Assembly: GCA_041494245.1 (NCBI GenBank)
Contig: JBGQAK010000001.1
Span: forward strand, 288,913-352,912
Reading direction: 5' to 3'
DNA length: 64,000 nt
DNA from: RBG-13-68-16 sp041494245
GTDB lineage: Bacteria; Acidobacteriota; Thermoanaerobaculia; Thermoanaerobaculales; Thermoanaerobaculaceae
Program-made: the position numbers and the translations under genes
Shown here: in pieces, positions 44,612 through 53,909 of the stretch
Numbering within the stretch: position 1 is the first letter of the stretch
Layout: each line of letters starts with the position of its first letter
Notes under the pieces: model-generated
What the model was told of the DNA's origin: nothing
The model's database searches: none
What the model saw: the letters and a program-made list of their open reading frames with translations, nothing else

Positions 44612-47600
44612 GCCGTGCGCCCCCCAAGGCGCGGGCGGAGCCGGACGATGAGGTAGAGCGCCGCCAGCAAACCCACCGAGACCACACCGAAGACGGCGAT
44701 CAGGGAGGAGGACCAGAGGCTCGTGATGTCCACTCCGTACGAGACCGTGCTTTGGGTGACGATCAGGGCGGTGTGTTCCCCCGGCGGCAGGATCAACGCC
44801 TCACAGCCGTTGCCCTTGAGGGCCTCGAACGGTGTCTCGTGGCCGTCGATGAAGAGGGCGAAAGGCTCCCGGGCCAGGGTGACGACGCACCGGTTGGAGG
44901 AGCGGTAGGTGAAGGTGACGCTTCGCTGCGAGCTCTTCTGGGAGAGGAGGTCGCCGGTGATCGAGAGGAGGTGGGACTCGGGCACCGAGGCCTGCATGCC
45001 GGTAAGCGTGGGTTGCACCTCGGTCACCGTATAGCTCCCCTCGGGCAGGAGGAACCTGCCGCCTCCGATCGTGCGCGCCCTCTGACCGTCGCGTACGACC
45101 TCCCGCGCGTCGCTCGCGAGCTGCAGCACGATCGGCGTGGGCGTCTCGATCGCCCACCCGTCGCCCACCCTGGTCACGCGGGTGCGCGCCGCGTACGCAG
45201 AGGGCAGGAACGTCAGGTCCTGCTGGTTGATGCTTGATTCCGAGTAGATCGTGACACGCCCGGCCCCGAGCGCCGCCGAGTACACCAGCCACGAGCTCTC
45301 GGTACCCGTCTGAATGCGCGTCGGGAACGGCGTGACGTCCTTTTCCCCGCGGAACGAGAGAATATTCAGGTCGAGCGCCAGGTCATTGGCGTCCACGAGG
45401 CCCGCGTAGCGCGCGGCGATCGCCCCGTAGCGCCGGGGGTCCTGCGACCACAGGCTTGCGGGGTCCTCGACCTGGAGGACGAAGTCGTGCCTGGTTTGCA
45501 GCGCGGCGATCTGCTTCGCGTCCACGCCCAGCCAGCTGCGAAGCTCCGGAACGGTGAGGCTGTCGTAGACCGTCACCATCACTTGGAAGCCGGGCCTTGA
45601 GGAGCGGACCTCGTCGGCCAGCGAGAGCATTGCGTCGTGGAGCTGTACGACCTTCGCGACCCGGTACCTCGAGAACGCCGCGAGGGCGGACGGGTCGCGC
45701 CGCCAGAAGTGGGGGGAGGCCGGTTCGACGATCTCGGCCGGGTCGAAGCCGGCCTGGGCCCGGAACTCCGCAACCGCGGCGGGGTGCATCGGCGTGTAGA
45801 GCAGGGGATCCCTCGTCCCCCGGCCTGACTCGAAGCACAGCTCGCCGATGTTCACGCCGTCCCAGTCGAAGTCGGCCAGGAGCTTCCGGTAGAATGCCCT
45901 GGCCGCCGCCAGGCACGCCTTGTCGGTCAGGGCGACCGGGTAGCGCCACGAGGGACGGACGTCCTGGCCCTTGTAGTTCTTCTCCCGCCACTCGGGGTGA
46001 TCCTGCCAGAACTTCTGGCTCACCTGCGGGGGCTCCAACCACGCGTACACGAGGATGCCGTTGGCGTGGGCGAGGCGGATCAGGCGTGCGTAGTCATAGG
46101 TGTACTTGGGGTACTCGTGCCAGCCGCCGACGTGGATGACGCGGATGCCGGCCGCGGCCCAACGGGGGACGAGCTGCTCCTCGCTCACCGTGTGGCGGTA
46201 GCCGGGGTCGAAGTACATCTCGAGCTGCTCGCGCCGGACGACGGGGGTCAGTCGGAAGAACGACTCGACGTAGTGGGCCATGAAGGGAAAGCGGGAGAAC
46301 CCCCCGGTGCTCGCGGGATCGAAGCGGGTCCCGAAGAAGATGAACGCGCCGCGGCCGTAGCGCCTGCCGATCACGACGGCCACCTCGGTCGCGTCGTCCA
46401 CCGCGAGCACCTCGTCGCTTTCGGCGACCTCGAACTTGTTCATCACCTCGCCCGACATCCAATGCAGCGGCTCCTCGGGGAAGAGGCGGTCCCGCACGCG
46501 GTCGATCACCAGCGTCGGCTTGAGGAAGCGCACTCCGAGCGCGGTCGCGAAGTCCGTGCGGAAGTCGGTGATGAGGTTGCCGCCCGCCGCGACGAACGAC
46601 GTGAGCGAGTCCACCTGGGCCTGCGTGAGCGCCTCGGTGATCGTGTAGGGGACGATCACGAGGTTGTGGCCGGCGGTGTCGATCGCCAGGCTGGGCGTCA
46701 GCGCCACCTGCTTCACGGGGACGTTGAGAGCGAGGAACGGCGCCACGAGGCTGGCCTGGTCGTTGGAGGCGCCCCCGGTGGCCTGCGCGTCGTAGAGAAA
46801 GAGAACGTCCGCGGGCTGGTGGGGCTCCTCGCCCTTGATGATCCTTCCCAGGACCTTGGCGGCCTGCTGCCGCGTCTTCTCCCAGAACGAGAGCGGGCGT
46901 TCTCGGCTCTCGCGCGGCTCCGCCACGTAGATCCACTTGGCGGGCAGCTTGACCTCGCGCTGGACGAGGCCGCGCAGCCGTTCGGGAGAGACCTCGCGGC
47001 GGACCACCTGGCCCTGGGCGTCCACGTACGTCTCGCGCAGGTACTGGTCGGCGAGCATGAGTTTCACGGTGGCTGATCCGCTCACGATCGCACGGTCGTC
47101 GAGCGTCACGGTGTTCGACGCCTCGCGCAGGTCGAGGAAGGTGTAACCCTGCGCCTGGATCCCGTCCACGAGCCGCGTGAGGTACTTCAACGGGACAAAC
47201 GGGTGGAAGAACGCTGCGACGATCCCATCGCGCACCGCGAGGTTGACCTTGGCGAAGGCGAGCAGCTGGTCCACCGCCGCCTGCTCCTTCGCAGGGTCGG
47301 GGTCGATGGGGATGTAGCCGAGGTTCTCCGGGTAGATGCGCTGGCCGTACATGTCGTTGTTGATGATGTACGGGAAGAACTGGCTGAAGTCGATGTTGTC
47401 CAGCACCAACCGCTGCTCCATGGCCGTGGAGAAGTGCTCGGCGATGACCGAGTAGTCGAGCGTCGAGGCGCTGTAGTGGGGCGTCTCCCAGAGCAGCGGG
47501 TACACGCCGTTCTTGATGCACTCCACGATCGCGTCCCGTAGCTTGCGCGTCACGTACTCGCGCGAGTCCATGGGAATCACGCGCCCCCGGCTCTCGTCCC

Positions 47601-48570
47601 AGAACTCGTAGTCGGTGGAGGTCTCGCCCTTGAATTGGTGCGTGGCCCCGTGCAGGACCACGGTGCCGCTGTGCTGCATCATGTAGCGGATGGCGTCCAC
47701 GTAGTCGGGCTTCTCGGACATCGTGACACGCGTCCCGGTGGTCGGGTTCACGTAAAACGGGATCACGCCCACCAGGAAGGGCACCTTGCGCTCGGCGAGG
47801 AGGTCCGCGATCTCCCGCAGGCTTGCCGGATTGGAGAACGGGTTGGTGTCCTCGATGCGGATGAGCGCGGAGCGCGAGCGGGGGTGGTCCTCGCCAAGGA
47901 TGTCGTGCAGGAGGTCGGCGAAGTAGAGGTAGCGGTCGCCCTCGGTGGCGTAGGAGAACGGCGAGTCGGCGAAGCACCAGAAGTCGCCGCTGCGCACCGC
48001 GTAGGGGACCGTGAGGCTCTTCGCGGTGGAGGTGGTGGTGGCCAGCACGGCGCAGCGAGCGCCGTCGACGACCCTGATGATGTTCGCGTTGGGTTCCGTC
48101 TTCGTGAAGCGGTACGGTCCGGCCTGGACGAGGTCGAAGCCGGAGACGGTGTCGAAGACCTGCGCGGTGAAGCCGTACCGCACACCGAGGTCGAATGCGC
48201 GGCCAAACGCGACCAGGCCGGTGTTGAGCCAGACGAACGTGCGCTGGTCGTCGAGCACGTCGTTGAGGAAGACGCGCGGCGGCTCATACGCCCTGGTGTA
48301 GCCGACGAAGAACGTCACGTCGAACGGCGTCATCTGGCCGGCCTTGTAGGTGTCGACACTGGCCAGCGTGACGCGCGTCTGAAAGTGCCCGAGGAGTTGG
48401 CGGAGTTGGCGCGCATCGCCCAGGCCGCTGGCCGCCTGCGTGGGGCCGGGCTCGTAGAGGATAAGGACCTTGTGCGGCTCGTGGGTCTGGGCGGGCAGCA
48501 CCCGCGCAACGGCGATGAGGATGGCGAGAACCAGCAGCGGCCTCCTGCTTGAGGTGGCGGCGCATCTCAC
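44608..48570 (-). CDS. giant envelope protein: DUF2334 deacetylase-like + glycosidase-like TIM barrel, C-terminal TM anchor
   Basis: About 1320 residues from GTG 48570, chosen because GGAGG lies 5 nt upstream and a clean signal peptide follows (RRPLLVLAILIAVARVLPAQ); the frame is open to ATG 48597. Domains by inspection: 30-210 a Rossmann/ThuA-like segment (KVLILYEPGP); ~240-490 DUF2334, polysaccharide-deacetylase-like, with ALIRIEDTNPFSNPASLREI, VVLHGATHQF and WETPHYSAS; ~615-800 another ThuA/GATase-like segment (ADVLFLYDAQATGG). Then ~815-1120 is a TIM-barrel hydrolase-like domain with HANGILVYAWLEPP and DWDGVNIGELCFESG. A beta domain, one TM helix (SLIAVFGVVSVGLLAALYLI) and a basic tail close the chain. 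Deacetylase plus glycosidase modules recall PgaB and PelA. The coupled GT2 synthase supports a role in modifying a nascent exopolysaccharide in the periplasm. Confidence 0.85.
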   Translation of the reverse strand: MRCAATSSRRPLLVLAILIAVARVLPAQTHEPHKVLILYEPGPTQAASGLGDARQLRQLLGHFQTRVTLASVDTYKAGQMTPFDVTFFVGYTRAYEPPRVFLNDVLDDQRTFVWLNTGLVAFGRAFDLGVRYGFTAQVFDTVSGFDLVQAGPYRFTKTEPNANIIRVVDGARCAVLATTTSTAKSLTVPYAVRSGDFWCFADSPFSYATEGDRYLYFADLLHDILGEDHPRSRSALIRIEDTNPFSNPASLREIADLLAERKVPFLVGVIPFYVNPTTGTRVTMSEKPDYVDAIRYMMQHSGTVVLHGATHQFKGETSTDYEFWDESRGRVIPMDSREYVTRKLRDAIVECIKNGVYPLLWETPHYSASTLDYSVIAEHFSTAMEQRLVLDNIDFSQFFPYIINNDMYGQRIYPENLGYIPIDPDPAKEQAAVDQLLAFAKVNLAVRDGIVAAFFHPFVPLKYLTRLVDGIQAQGYTFLDLREASNTVTLDDRAIVSGSATVKLMLADQYLRETYVDAQGQVVRREVSPERLRGLVQREVKLPAKWIYVAEPRESRERPLSFWEKTRQQAAKVLGRIIKGEEPHQPADVLFLYDAQATGGASNDQASLVAPFLALNVPVKQVALTPSLAIDTAGHNLVIVPYTITEALTQAQVDSLTSFVAAGGNLITDFRTDFATALGVRFLKPTLVIDRVRDRLFPEEPLHWMSGEVMNKFEVAESDEVLAVDDATEVAVVIGRRYGRGAFIFFGTRFDPASTGGFSRFPFMAHYVESFFRLTPVVRREQLEMYFDPGYRHTVSEEQLVPRWAAAGIRVIHVGGWHEYPKYTYDYARLIRLAHANGILVYAWLEPPQVSQKFWQDHPEWREKNYKGQDVRPSWRYPVALTDKACLAAARAFYRKLLADFDWDGVNIGELCFESGRGTRDPLLYTPMHPAAVAEFRAQAGFDPAEIVEPASPHFWRRDPSALAAFSRYRVAKVVQLHDAMLSLADEVRSSRPGFQVMVTVYDSLTVPELRSWLGVDAKQIAALQTRHDFVLQVEDPASLWSQDPRRYGAIAARYAGLVDANDLALDLNILSFRGEKDVTPFPTRIQTGTESSWLVYSAALGAGRVTIYSESSINQQDLTFLPSAYAARTRVTRVGDGWAIETPTPIVLQLASDAREVVRDGQRARTIGGGRFLLPEGSYTVTEVQPTLTGMQASVPESHLLSITGDLLSQKSSQRSVTFTYRSSNRCVVTLAREPFALFIDGHETPFEALKGNGCEALILPPGEHTALIVTQSTVSYGVDITSLWSSSLIAVFGVVSVGLLAALYLIVRLRPRLGGRTA

Positions 48571-48690
48571 GTTCCCCTCCGCGTGGTTCGGTTCCATCCT
48601 GCCCTGCAACTATCGCGCCGCTCGCGGGAGTCGGCTCGCCGAGATGGTAGCACGCAGGAACGCCGTAATCCCCTGTGCTACCGTCGCTCC

Positions 48691-50286
48691 ATGTGCACCA
48701 GGCCAGGGCTCTTTGCCGCGCAGTGCTGCCTCGCCCTCGCAGCGGCCGGAGGCGCGGCCGCCGCCCGGGCGCAGACCGCATCCGCGCTCGCACCGCCGCG
48801 CACCGGTTTCACGGTGCACTGGGACTTCTTCGCGTCGGCACAGGAGGCCGAGCGGCTGGTCGCCTTTGCGCTGGACAACGGCGCCGAGGTGCTCAACGTG
48901 GTGCCCCCGCCGCACATCTGGCAGGACCCCGCGAGCCTGGCGATCCTGCGCCGGATCTTCGCATTGACCGCGGCGCGCGGGGCCGGGGTCGTGCTCTCGC
49001 GCATCGACGGTAGCTCGCTCGCGGACGCCCGTGGGAGGCGTGCCAACTGGCTGTATTCGAACGTGCTCACGGAGAGGGGACGGGTGCCCTCGGGGCGGCC
49101 CACGCCGGCGTTCTTCCTGGCCACGGTCGGGAAGCCGGACTACGAGCGCTGGCTGCGGGAGGAGACCGCGTACTACGCGGAGAACTTCTCCGGCGAGCCA
49201 AACCTGATGGCGTTCGGGGTGGGCGTGTTCAACGAGCCGTTCGTGTCGCAGCGCGGCAGCCTGCTGTGCTTCGACGCGACGACCGACTCGTACGAGATCG
49301 CCCAGTACACGCCGTACGCCGCGGCGCTCTGGCGGGGCGATCTCGTACGGCGGTTCTCGGGCGACGTGGGCGCGCTCAACCGCCGCTACGGCACCGCCTT
49401 CCGTTCCTTCAACGCGGTCCCGATGCCGGCCAACGAGCACGACCGGTCGTTCGGCGACGCCGGGGCTGCCTACCTCGACTTCGTGTCGGTGATCAACGAC
49501 TGGGTGGTCGCGCGGGTGGAGGAGTGCCGCTCCCTCTGGCACGCGCGCTCGAAGCGCCCGGTGCCGTTCGTGCTGCAGTTCTCCGGCTACGTGCCCGAGA
49601 AGTTCGAGAAGGGACGCCCCGCGTTTGCCGCCCTCGACATCTTCGACTGGATGCACCGCGCCGATGCGCTGGGCCTGTCCGTCTACACCGACTGCGGCTA
49701 CCCGGACCGCGGCCACGCCTCGGTGGCCGCGATGGTGAACTTCACGCGCCTGGGCCTGCTCGAGGGCAAGCCGGTGTTCGTGCTGGAGGGCGGCAACGAG
49801 TGCGACGGGGCGATCCTCGACGCGGGTGAGCTGCGCTTCTTCGCGACAGCGGCCCGCGCCCTCTTCCCCGCGACCGTCATCTACGAGTTCCTGAAGACCG
49901 GCTACGCGGACGCTTTCGCCACCTCGGACGGCAAGCTCGTGGGGCCGGGCTTCCGGACGCGGCCGGCGGCGCTGGCGGCGGTGAGGGCGGCGCTCCGGGA
50001 GGCCAAGGAGACCGGAGCGGCGGGAGAGACCGTATTCGTGCTCGACGAACCACCGGGCGGACGCTACGACCCGGAGGCGCTCGCCGGTCGATGGCGGCTG
50101 ATGCGGGCCGCCATGCGGCGCGCCCTCACCTTCGTGCCGGAGGCGGACCTCGGGGCCCTGCCGGAGGGGAGCACGCTTGTGGTACCTTCGGCGGCGCGAC
50201 GCGCCGCGGTAAGGGAACTGCTGGCGCCGCGCGGGGTCGTCGTGCGTGGCGAGGAGGCTCTGCGGGCGCCCGCGAAGACAAATTAG
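48691..50286 (+). CDS. exported clan GH-A-like glycoside hydrolase
   Basis: A 531-residue protein with a signal peptide (LFAAQCCLALAAAGGAAAARAQ); the start is the ATG at 48691. The TIM-barrel shows clan GH-A landmarks: FTVHWDFFASAQEAERLVAF at strand 1, FGVGVFNEPFVSQ carrying an NEP acid/base candidate, and KPVFVLEGGNECDGA carrying a glutamate at the nucleophile strand. The C-terminus (STLVVPSAARRAAVRELLAP) looks like a Rossmann-type module as in GH42 enzymes. It is divergent from the DUF2334 giant gene (120 bp apart), so it is probably co-regulated and trims or releases the same polysaccharide. GH family and substrate cannot be named from sequence alone. Confidence 0.75.
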   Translation: MCTRPGLFAAQCCLALAAAGGAAAARAQTASALAPPRTGFTVHWDFFASAQEAERLVAFALDNGAEVLNVVPPPHIWQDPASLAILRRIFALTAARGAGVVLSRIDGSSLADARGRRANWLYSNVLTERGRVPSGRPTPAFFLATVGKPDYERWLREETAYYAENFSGEPNLMAFGVGVFNEPFVSQRGSLLCFDATTDSYEIAQYTPYAAALWRGDLVRRFSGDVGALNRRYGTAFRSFNAVPMPANEHDRSFGDAGAAYLDFVSVINDWVVARVEECRSLWHARSKRPVPFVLQFSGYVPEKFEKGRPAFAALDIFDWMHRADALGLSVYTDCGYPDRGHASVAAMVNFTRLGLLEGKPVFVLEGGNECDGAILDAGELRFFATAARALFPATVIYEFLKTGYADAFATSDGKLVGPGFRTRPAALAAVRAALREAKETGAAGETVFVLDEPPGGRYDPEALAGRWRLMRAAMRRALTFVPEADLGALPEGSTLVVPSAARRAAVRELLAPRGVVVRGEEALRAPAKTN

Positions 50287-50321
50287 AGTTTGAGTCACCG
50301 TATAATGTTCAGGGGGGCGGT

Positions 50322-51224
50322 ATGAACCAGAGCAACCCACGTGTTTTCCGGGCCCTGCCTGCCACCAGGGCCGCCCGGGTGTGGTTCGGCGTGCTGCTGG
50401 CGGTGCTCGGCCTACCCCTGGTGTGGCTGCTGTTCACCCTGCTGCAGGCGCCGGAGATCTCGTACCGGATCGACAGCAAGGAGCTCACGATCTCGAGCAC
50501 GGTGGGCTCCTCGCACCAGGAGAAGGTGATTCGGCTCGCACGCATCCAGGATGCCCACCTCGAGTGGTTGCGCGGCGGCGCCCTCCGGTTCGGCACCCAG
50601 AAGCCGGGCTACTGCGTGGGCTTCTTCGCCTACCCCAGGATCGGAGAGGTGTGGGAGGTCGCCGACTGCTCCGAGCTGGCGGTCGTGATCTCCGCGGGCG
50701 GCGAGACGACCCCGGTGGCCGTTACGCCCGCCGACCGCGACGCCTTCTTGGCCGCCCTGCGCTCCCAAAGCCCTGGGACGTTCGCGCCGGCCGGCAGGCG
50801 CGGCCAGTCGTGGTGGTTGACCCTCGTCTCGGTGCTGCTGGTCCTCGCCGGGGTGGTCCTGGTTCTGGTGACGGTGTTCTTCGTGGCTCCGGCGCGGTTG
50901 CGGTACGCGGTCGGGGAGGGCGGCTTGGAGGTGAGGACGCTGGCCTCGCGCCGGCGCTTCCCCCTCGCCGGGGCGCGGGTGCGCAAGCACCGCCCGTTGC
51001 AGGGGGCGCGGCTCTCGGGGATGCCGTTGCCCGGCTACCAGGTCGGCTCGTGGCTCTTCGACAGCATGGCCACCACCGTGCTCGCCTCGGTGCGCGAGGA
51101 GGGGGTGCTGGTGGAGGGAGAGGGCAGGGTGTTCGTGAGCCCGCAGGACGCGGACGCGTTCATCGCGGCCGCGGTCGAGCGCGGGGCGACCGCCGCCGAG
51201 TCGGTCCTGCAGCGGCGCCGGTGA
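50322..51224 (+). CDS. membrane protein with two PH-like domains, function unknown
   Basis: A 300-residue protein starting at the ATG at 50322 after AGGGGGG. It has TM helices at ~residues 22-42 (FGVLLAVLGLPLVWLLFTLL) and ~165-190 (LTLVSVLLVLAGVVLVLVTVFFV). Each is followed by a similar beta-rich soluble part: YRIDSKELTISSTVG and RYAVGEGGLEVRTLASRRRF. Both recall bacterial PH domains (DUF304-like) and suggest internal duplication. The segment GYCVGFFAYPRIGEVWEVAD and later PLPGYQVGSWLFDSM also pair up. It lies 35 nt after the GH gene and may be cotranscribed. No function is proposed. Confidence 0.7.
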   Translation: MNQSNPRVFRALPATRAARVWFGVLLAVLGLPLVWLLFTLLQAPEISYRIDSKELTISSTVGSSHQEKVIRLARIQDAHLEWLRGGALRFGTQKPGYCVGFFAYPRIGEVWEVADCSELAVVISAGGETTPVAVTPADRDAFLAALRSQSPGTFAPAGRRGQSWWLTLVSVLLVLAGVVLVLVTVFFVAPARLRYAVGEGGLEVRTLASRRRFPLAGARVRKHRPLQGARLSGMPLPGYQVGSWLFDSMATTVLASVREEGVLVEGEGRVFVSPQDADAFIAAAVERGATAAESVLQRRR

Positions 51225-52043
51225 TCCCGCGGACGGCCGGCTTCTCCTTTGCTACTTCGTGGCTTCCTTTTGTGGCGCGCGGGCTTTGAGCCTCGTTTCT
51301 TGCTACGCGGGTGCGCGGCTGGCTTTGTTTGGTCACTGCGTGACGGCTGTTGTGCCGGTCCGGCGGGTGGCCCACTTTTCTTTCTTGCCACTTCGTGGCT
51401 TGTTCTTTGGCCCGTGGGCTGGGAGCGGTCGCTCGGGCTGCGCATCGAGCGCAGCCCTCCGACCCGCCTGCGCGTGCGACCGAGCTGGCACAGACCGGCG
51501 TGCGGACCCTCGCTGTTCCTCGCCCTCGCGCTGTGCGCTCGTGCTCGGCCAGCGTCTCCACCCGCCGGTCTGGCCGCTCGGTGCCCGCACGCTCCGCCGG
51601 AATGGCTCCTGCCGCCCGCTGGGCGGATTTCGCCCCACCCCCCCGCCGCGCGGGGCGCAACGGGCGGGGAGCTTTCAATCCGCCGGTGCCGTGGGTGGGA
51701 TATTCCTCCGGAGCCCGCGGGTGGGGGGTCTTCATTCCGCCACGCGGGTGCCAGCGGCCATTGCTCCGGAGGCTGCGGGCACCGAGCGGGCGCCTCGCGG
51801 TGGGGTGTCGCTGGCGCTGTTGCATGCGAACAGCGAGGGGCCCCACCGCGGGACGTCCCTGCTCGGTCGCTGCCGAAGGAGTCTCGGCCCGTAGCGCGCG
51901 GGGGCGCGCAAGAGCCGAGAGGCGGCGCACCCGCGGGGAAAAGAAAGCCACGCAGTGGTAAGAAACCGAGCGGCGCCTTCAGGGCCGGATTCCCCGATCC
52001 TCGGCGGCTCTTGGCCCGTGGCCTGGGGCCTGCTGTCGTGACC
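51225..52043. repeat. 819-bp noncoding region with degenerate hairpin repeats, bounded by inverted copies
   Basis: Every frame here yields Arg/Pro/Ala-rich sequence without family features. Variants of one small hairpin recur: CTACTTCGTGG (51252-51262), GTCACTGCGTGAC (51332-51344) and CCACTTCGTGG (51388-51398) with T-rich flanks. An inverted copy with CCACGCAGTGG lies near the right end (about 51940-51970). The left copy (51380-51410) and the right copy align as an imperfect ~31-bp inverted repeat. A looser copy of the 23-bp dispersed repeat is at about 52013-52037. It resembles a nonautonomous intergenic element more than decayed genes, but I cannot identify it. Confidence 0.5.
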
Positions 52044-53204
52044 CTATTTCTTGGGACGGCGCTCGCCGGCGTGCTTGACGACTTTCTGGGACTCGCGCAG
52101 CATGACGACCCCGCGCTGCAGGAGGTTGTGGATGATCGCCTCGTTGTGCAGCTTGGCGCCGGGGAGCTGCGCGAGGATCTGCGCCACCGTGTAGATGCCG
52201 TTGATGCGCGAGAGCACGAACCCCTCCTCCGGGGCGCACTTGAGCTGGACGATGTCGGCGGGGGCCATGGCGAGCTCGAGGACGGTCGCAGGGGGAATCT
52301 TCACCTCTGCGAGCTCCTGGGCGATGCGCTTCTCGAGCGCGTTGGCCGCCGCGAGCGCCGCGCGGACGGTCGGGTACCTGTCCCGCACCTCGACGAGCGT
52401 TCGGTACGCCTCCAGGGTGTCGCCGAGGGCAAGACTGTTCTCTGCCTGGAGGATGCGGTCGCGCCAGGTGGAGCGGGAGAAGCCCGGTATCCGGCGCAGG
52501 GGCAGAGCCGCCGGCAGGAGCTCGAAGACGCCGTTCTGCATCCCCTGGAAGATGAAGGCGAGCACAGGGAACTCGGGCACCCGGCAGGCGAGCGCGATCT
52601 CCTCGATGCTCCTCACCCCGTCGACCTGCCGAAGAACCGCGAGGCCGGTGGGCGTGAGCTGACTCTCGTCGAGGGGGTGGACGACCCTCGGGATGTGGTC
52701 GCTGTCCGGGATGAGCTTGGCGATCAGCCGCCGCTCGTCGGACTGGCGGGCGCCCTCGAGGATAAAGTGATCGACGGCGACGCGGAGTTCCTTGAAGTCC
52801 CGGCGGGGCTGGGCGTCGTCGAGGAAGAAGAACTCCCCCTCCTGCCACAGCATGAGGTCGTAGATAGTCTCCTCGGTCTTGACGTGCACCATGTGATCGA
52901 CCTCTTCGCGGCTCAACTTGCCCGTCTGAACGAGCAATTCGCCGAGCATCACATTGAGCCCGGTCTGTGAATCGAGCAGCTTTTCCAGCTCCTCCTCCAA
53001 GAGGATCCTCCAGCCTACGAGGTAGTACCCCAGGTGCTCGCGGGGGTTGTTGGAGGTGACCGTCGAGACCATCCCCCCCTTGAACACGATCTTCTTGGTG
53101 AAGCGCTGCCCCTTGAGGACCAGGGTGCCGGTCTTCCGGCTCGTGGAGATCCACTGCATGAGGTCCGGGAACGGCATCGTGCGGAGGTTGCCGCTGATCG
53201 CCAT
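52044..53204 (-). CDS. DUF4388 (PATAN-like) regulatory protein
   Basis: A 386-residue cytoplasmic protein. Residues 1-100 are a DUF4388 domain: GNLRTMPFPDLMQWISTSRK, then TGTLVLKGQRFTKKIVFKGG and MVSTVTSNNPREHLGYYLV. This occurs in many bacterial signalling proteins, often tied to type IV pili, gliding or c-di-GMP circuits. A second region (TGKLSREEVDHMVHVKTEET, then EGEFFFLDD) resembles the following helical/winged part seen in such proteins. The C-terminal half has TPR-like helices (ILQAENSLALGDTLEAYRTL) and a winged-helix-like end. It is followed on the same strand by nothing obvious and preceded by yajQ 120 nt upstream. Confidence 0.85.
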   Translation of the reverse strand: MAISGNLRTMPFPDLMQWISTSRKTGTLVLKGQRFTKKIVFKGGMVSTVTSNNPREHLGYYLVGWRILLEEELEKLLDSQTGLNVMLGELLVQTGKLSREEVDHMVHVKTEETIYDLMLWQEGEFFFLDDAQPRRDFKELRVAVDHFILEGARQSDERRLIAKLIPDSDHIPRVVHPLDESQLTPTGLAVLRQVDGVRSIEEIALACRVPEFPVLAFIFQGMQNGVFELLPAALPLRRIPGFSRSTWRDRILQAENSLALGDTLEAYRTLVEVRDRYPTVRAALAAANALEKRIAQELAEVKIPPATVLELAMAPADIVQLKCAPEEGFVLSRINGIYTVAQILAQLPGAKLHNEAIIHNLLQRGVVMLRESQKVVKHAGERRPKK

Positions 53205-53324
53205 CGGTTCACCGGGCGCCCAACTCCTGGACCCCTCTAGCGGTTCTGGCCATCATCCACCATCTCAACACTTTCAACGATACCCCAGTCGTCGCGCTGG
53301 TGCCGCCGGGCGGGCGGGTTGCAG

Positions 53325-53831
53325 CTACTGCGAGCGGTAGTTACTGAACGCGAGCTCGATGCCGAAGTCCTTTGCCTTCAGGGCGGCAATGACTTCCTGC
53401 AGCTCGTCGCGTGAGGGGGAAGAGACGCGCAGCTGGTCGCCCTGGATCGCGACCTGGACCTTCTTGAGCCTCTTCTCTTTGACGAACTTCACAATGGCCC
53501 GCGCCGCCTCGTCCGGGACGCCCTGCTGGAGCGTGACCTCTAGGCGGACCGTGCCCCCCGCGGCGGGCTGCACGGTGCCGGCTTTGAGGTTCTTCACCGG
53601 CACGCCGCGGCGGGTCATCCGTCCCAGCAGCACCTCCCACATCGCCTTCAGCTTGAACTCATCGGGCGCCGCGAGGACCACGAGGTTCTCCAGTCGGCGC
53701 AGCTCGATGGCAAACTTGAGGCCCTTGAAGTCGAAGCGCTGGCCCAGCTCCTTGAGGGTCTGGTTGACGGCGTTGTCGACCTCCTGGAGGTCGCATCCGC
53801 AGGTGATGTCGAACGACTGGTTGAGCGCCAT
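53325..53831 (-). CDS. yajQ: YajQ-family (UPF0234) nucleotide-binding protein
   Basis: A 168-residue protein of the expected length. The ATG at 53831 is chosen because the sequence MALNQSFDITCGCDLQEVDN starts the family exactly. Two ferredoxin-like halves are visible (GQRFDFKGLKFAIELRRLEN; EAARAIVKFVKEKRLKKVQ), and the family ending IQGDQLRVSSPSRDELQEVI, then LKAKDFGIELAFSNYR, is present. Some YajQ proteins bind c-di-GMP and modulate transcription factors. That fits the nearby diguanylate cyclase and DUF4388 genes, though c-di-GMP binding by this one is inference. Confidence 0.95.
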   Translation of the reverse strand: MALNQSFDITCGCDLQEVDNAVNQTLKELGQRFDFKGLKFAIELRRLENLVVLAAPDEFKLKAMWEVLLGRMTRRGVPVKNLKAGTVQPAAGGTVRLEVTLQQGVPDEAARAIVKFVKEKRLKKVQVAIQGDQLRVSSPSRDELQEVIAALKAKDFGIELAFSNYRSQ

Positions 53832-53909
53832 GACCTGACTCCCTTTCAGTGGCGGGCCTCGGGGGACGCGCGGCTCCCCTTCACAAAAGCCTAACACCCC
53901 GCGGCACCC

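Noticed and set aside
50301..50306. Perfect TATAAT upstream of the PH-like gene
   Set aside because: Transcription from it would start inside the ribosome-binding site (50311-50317), and no good -35 box lies at 16-18 nt. Cotranscription with the GH gene is more likely.
51249..52970. Long open frames on both strands in 51.2-52 kb
   Set aside because: Low-complexity Arg/Pro/Ala products, no ribosome-binding sites, and they run into the antisense of the DUF4388 gene. Treated as noncoding repeat DNA.
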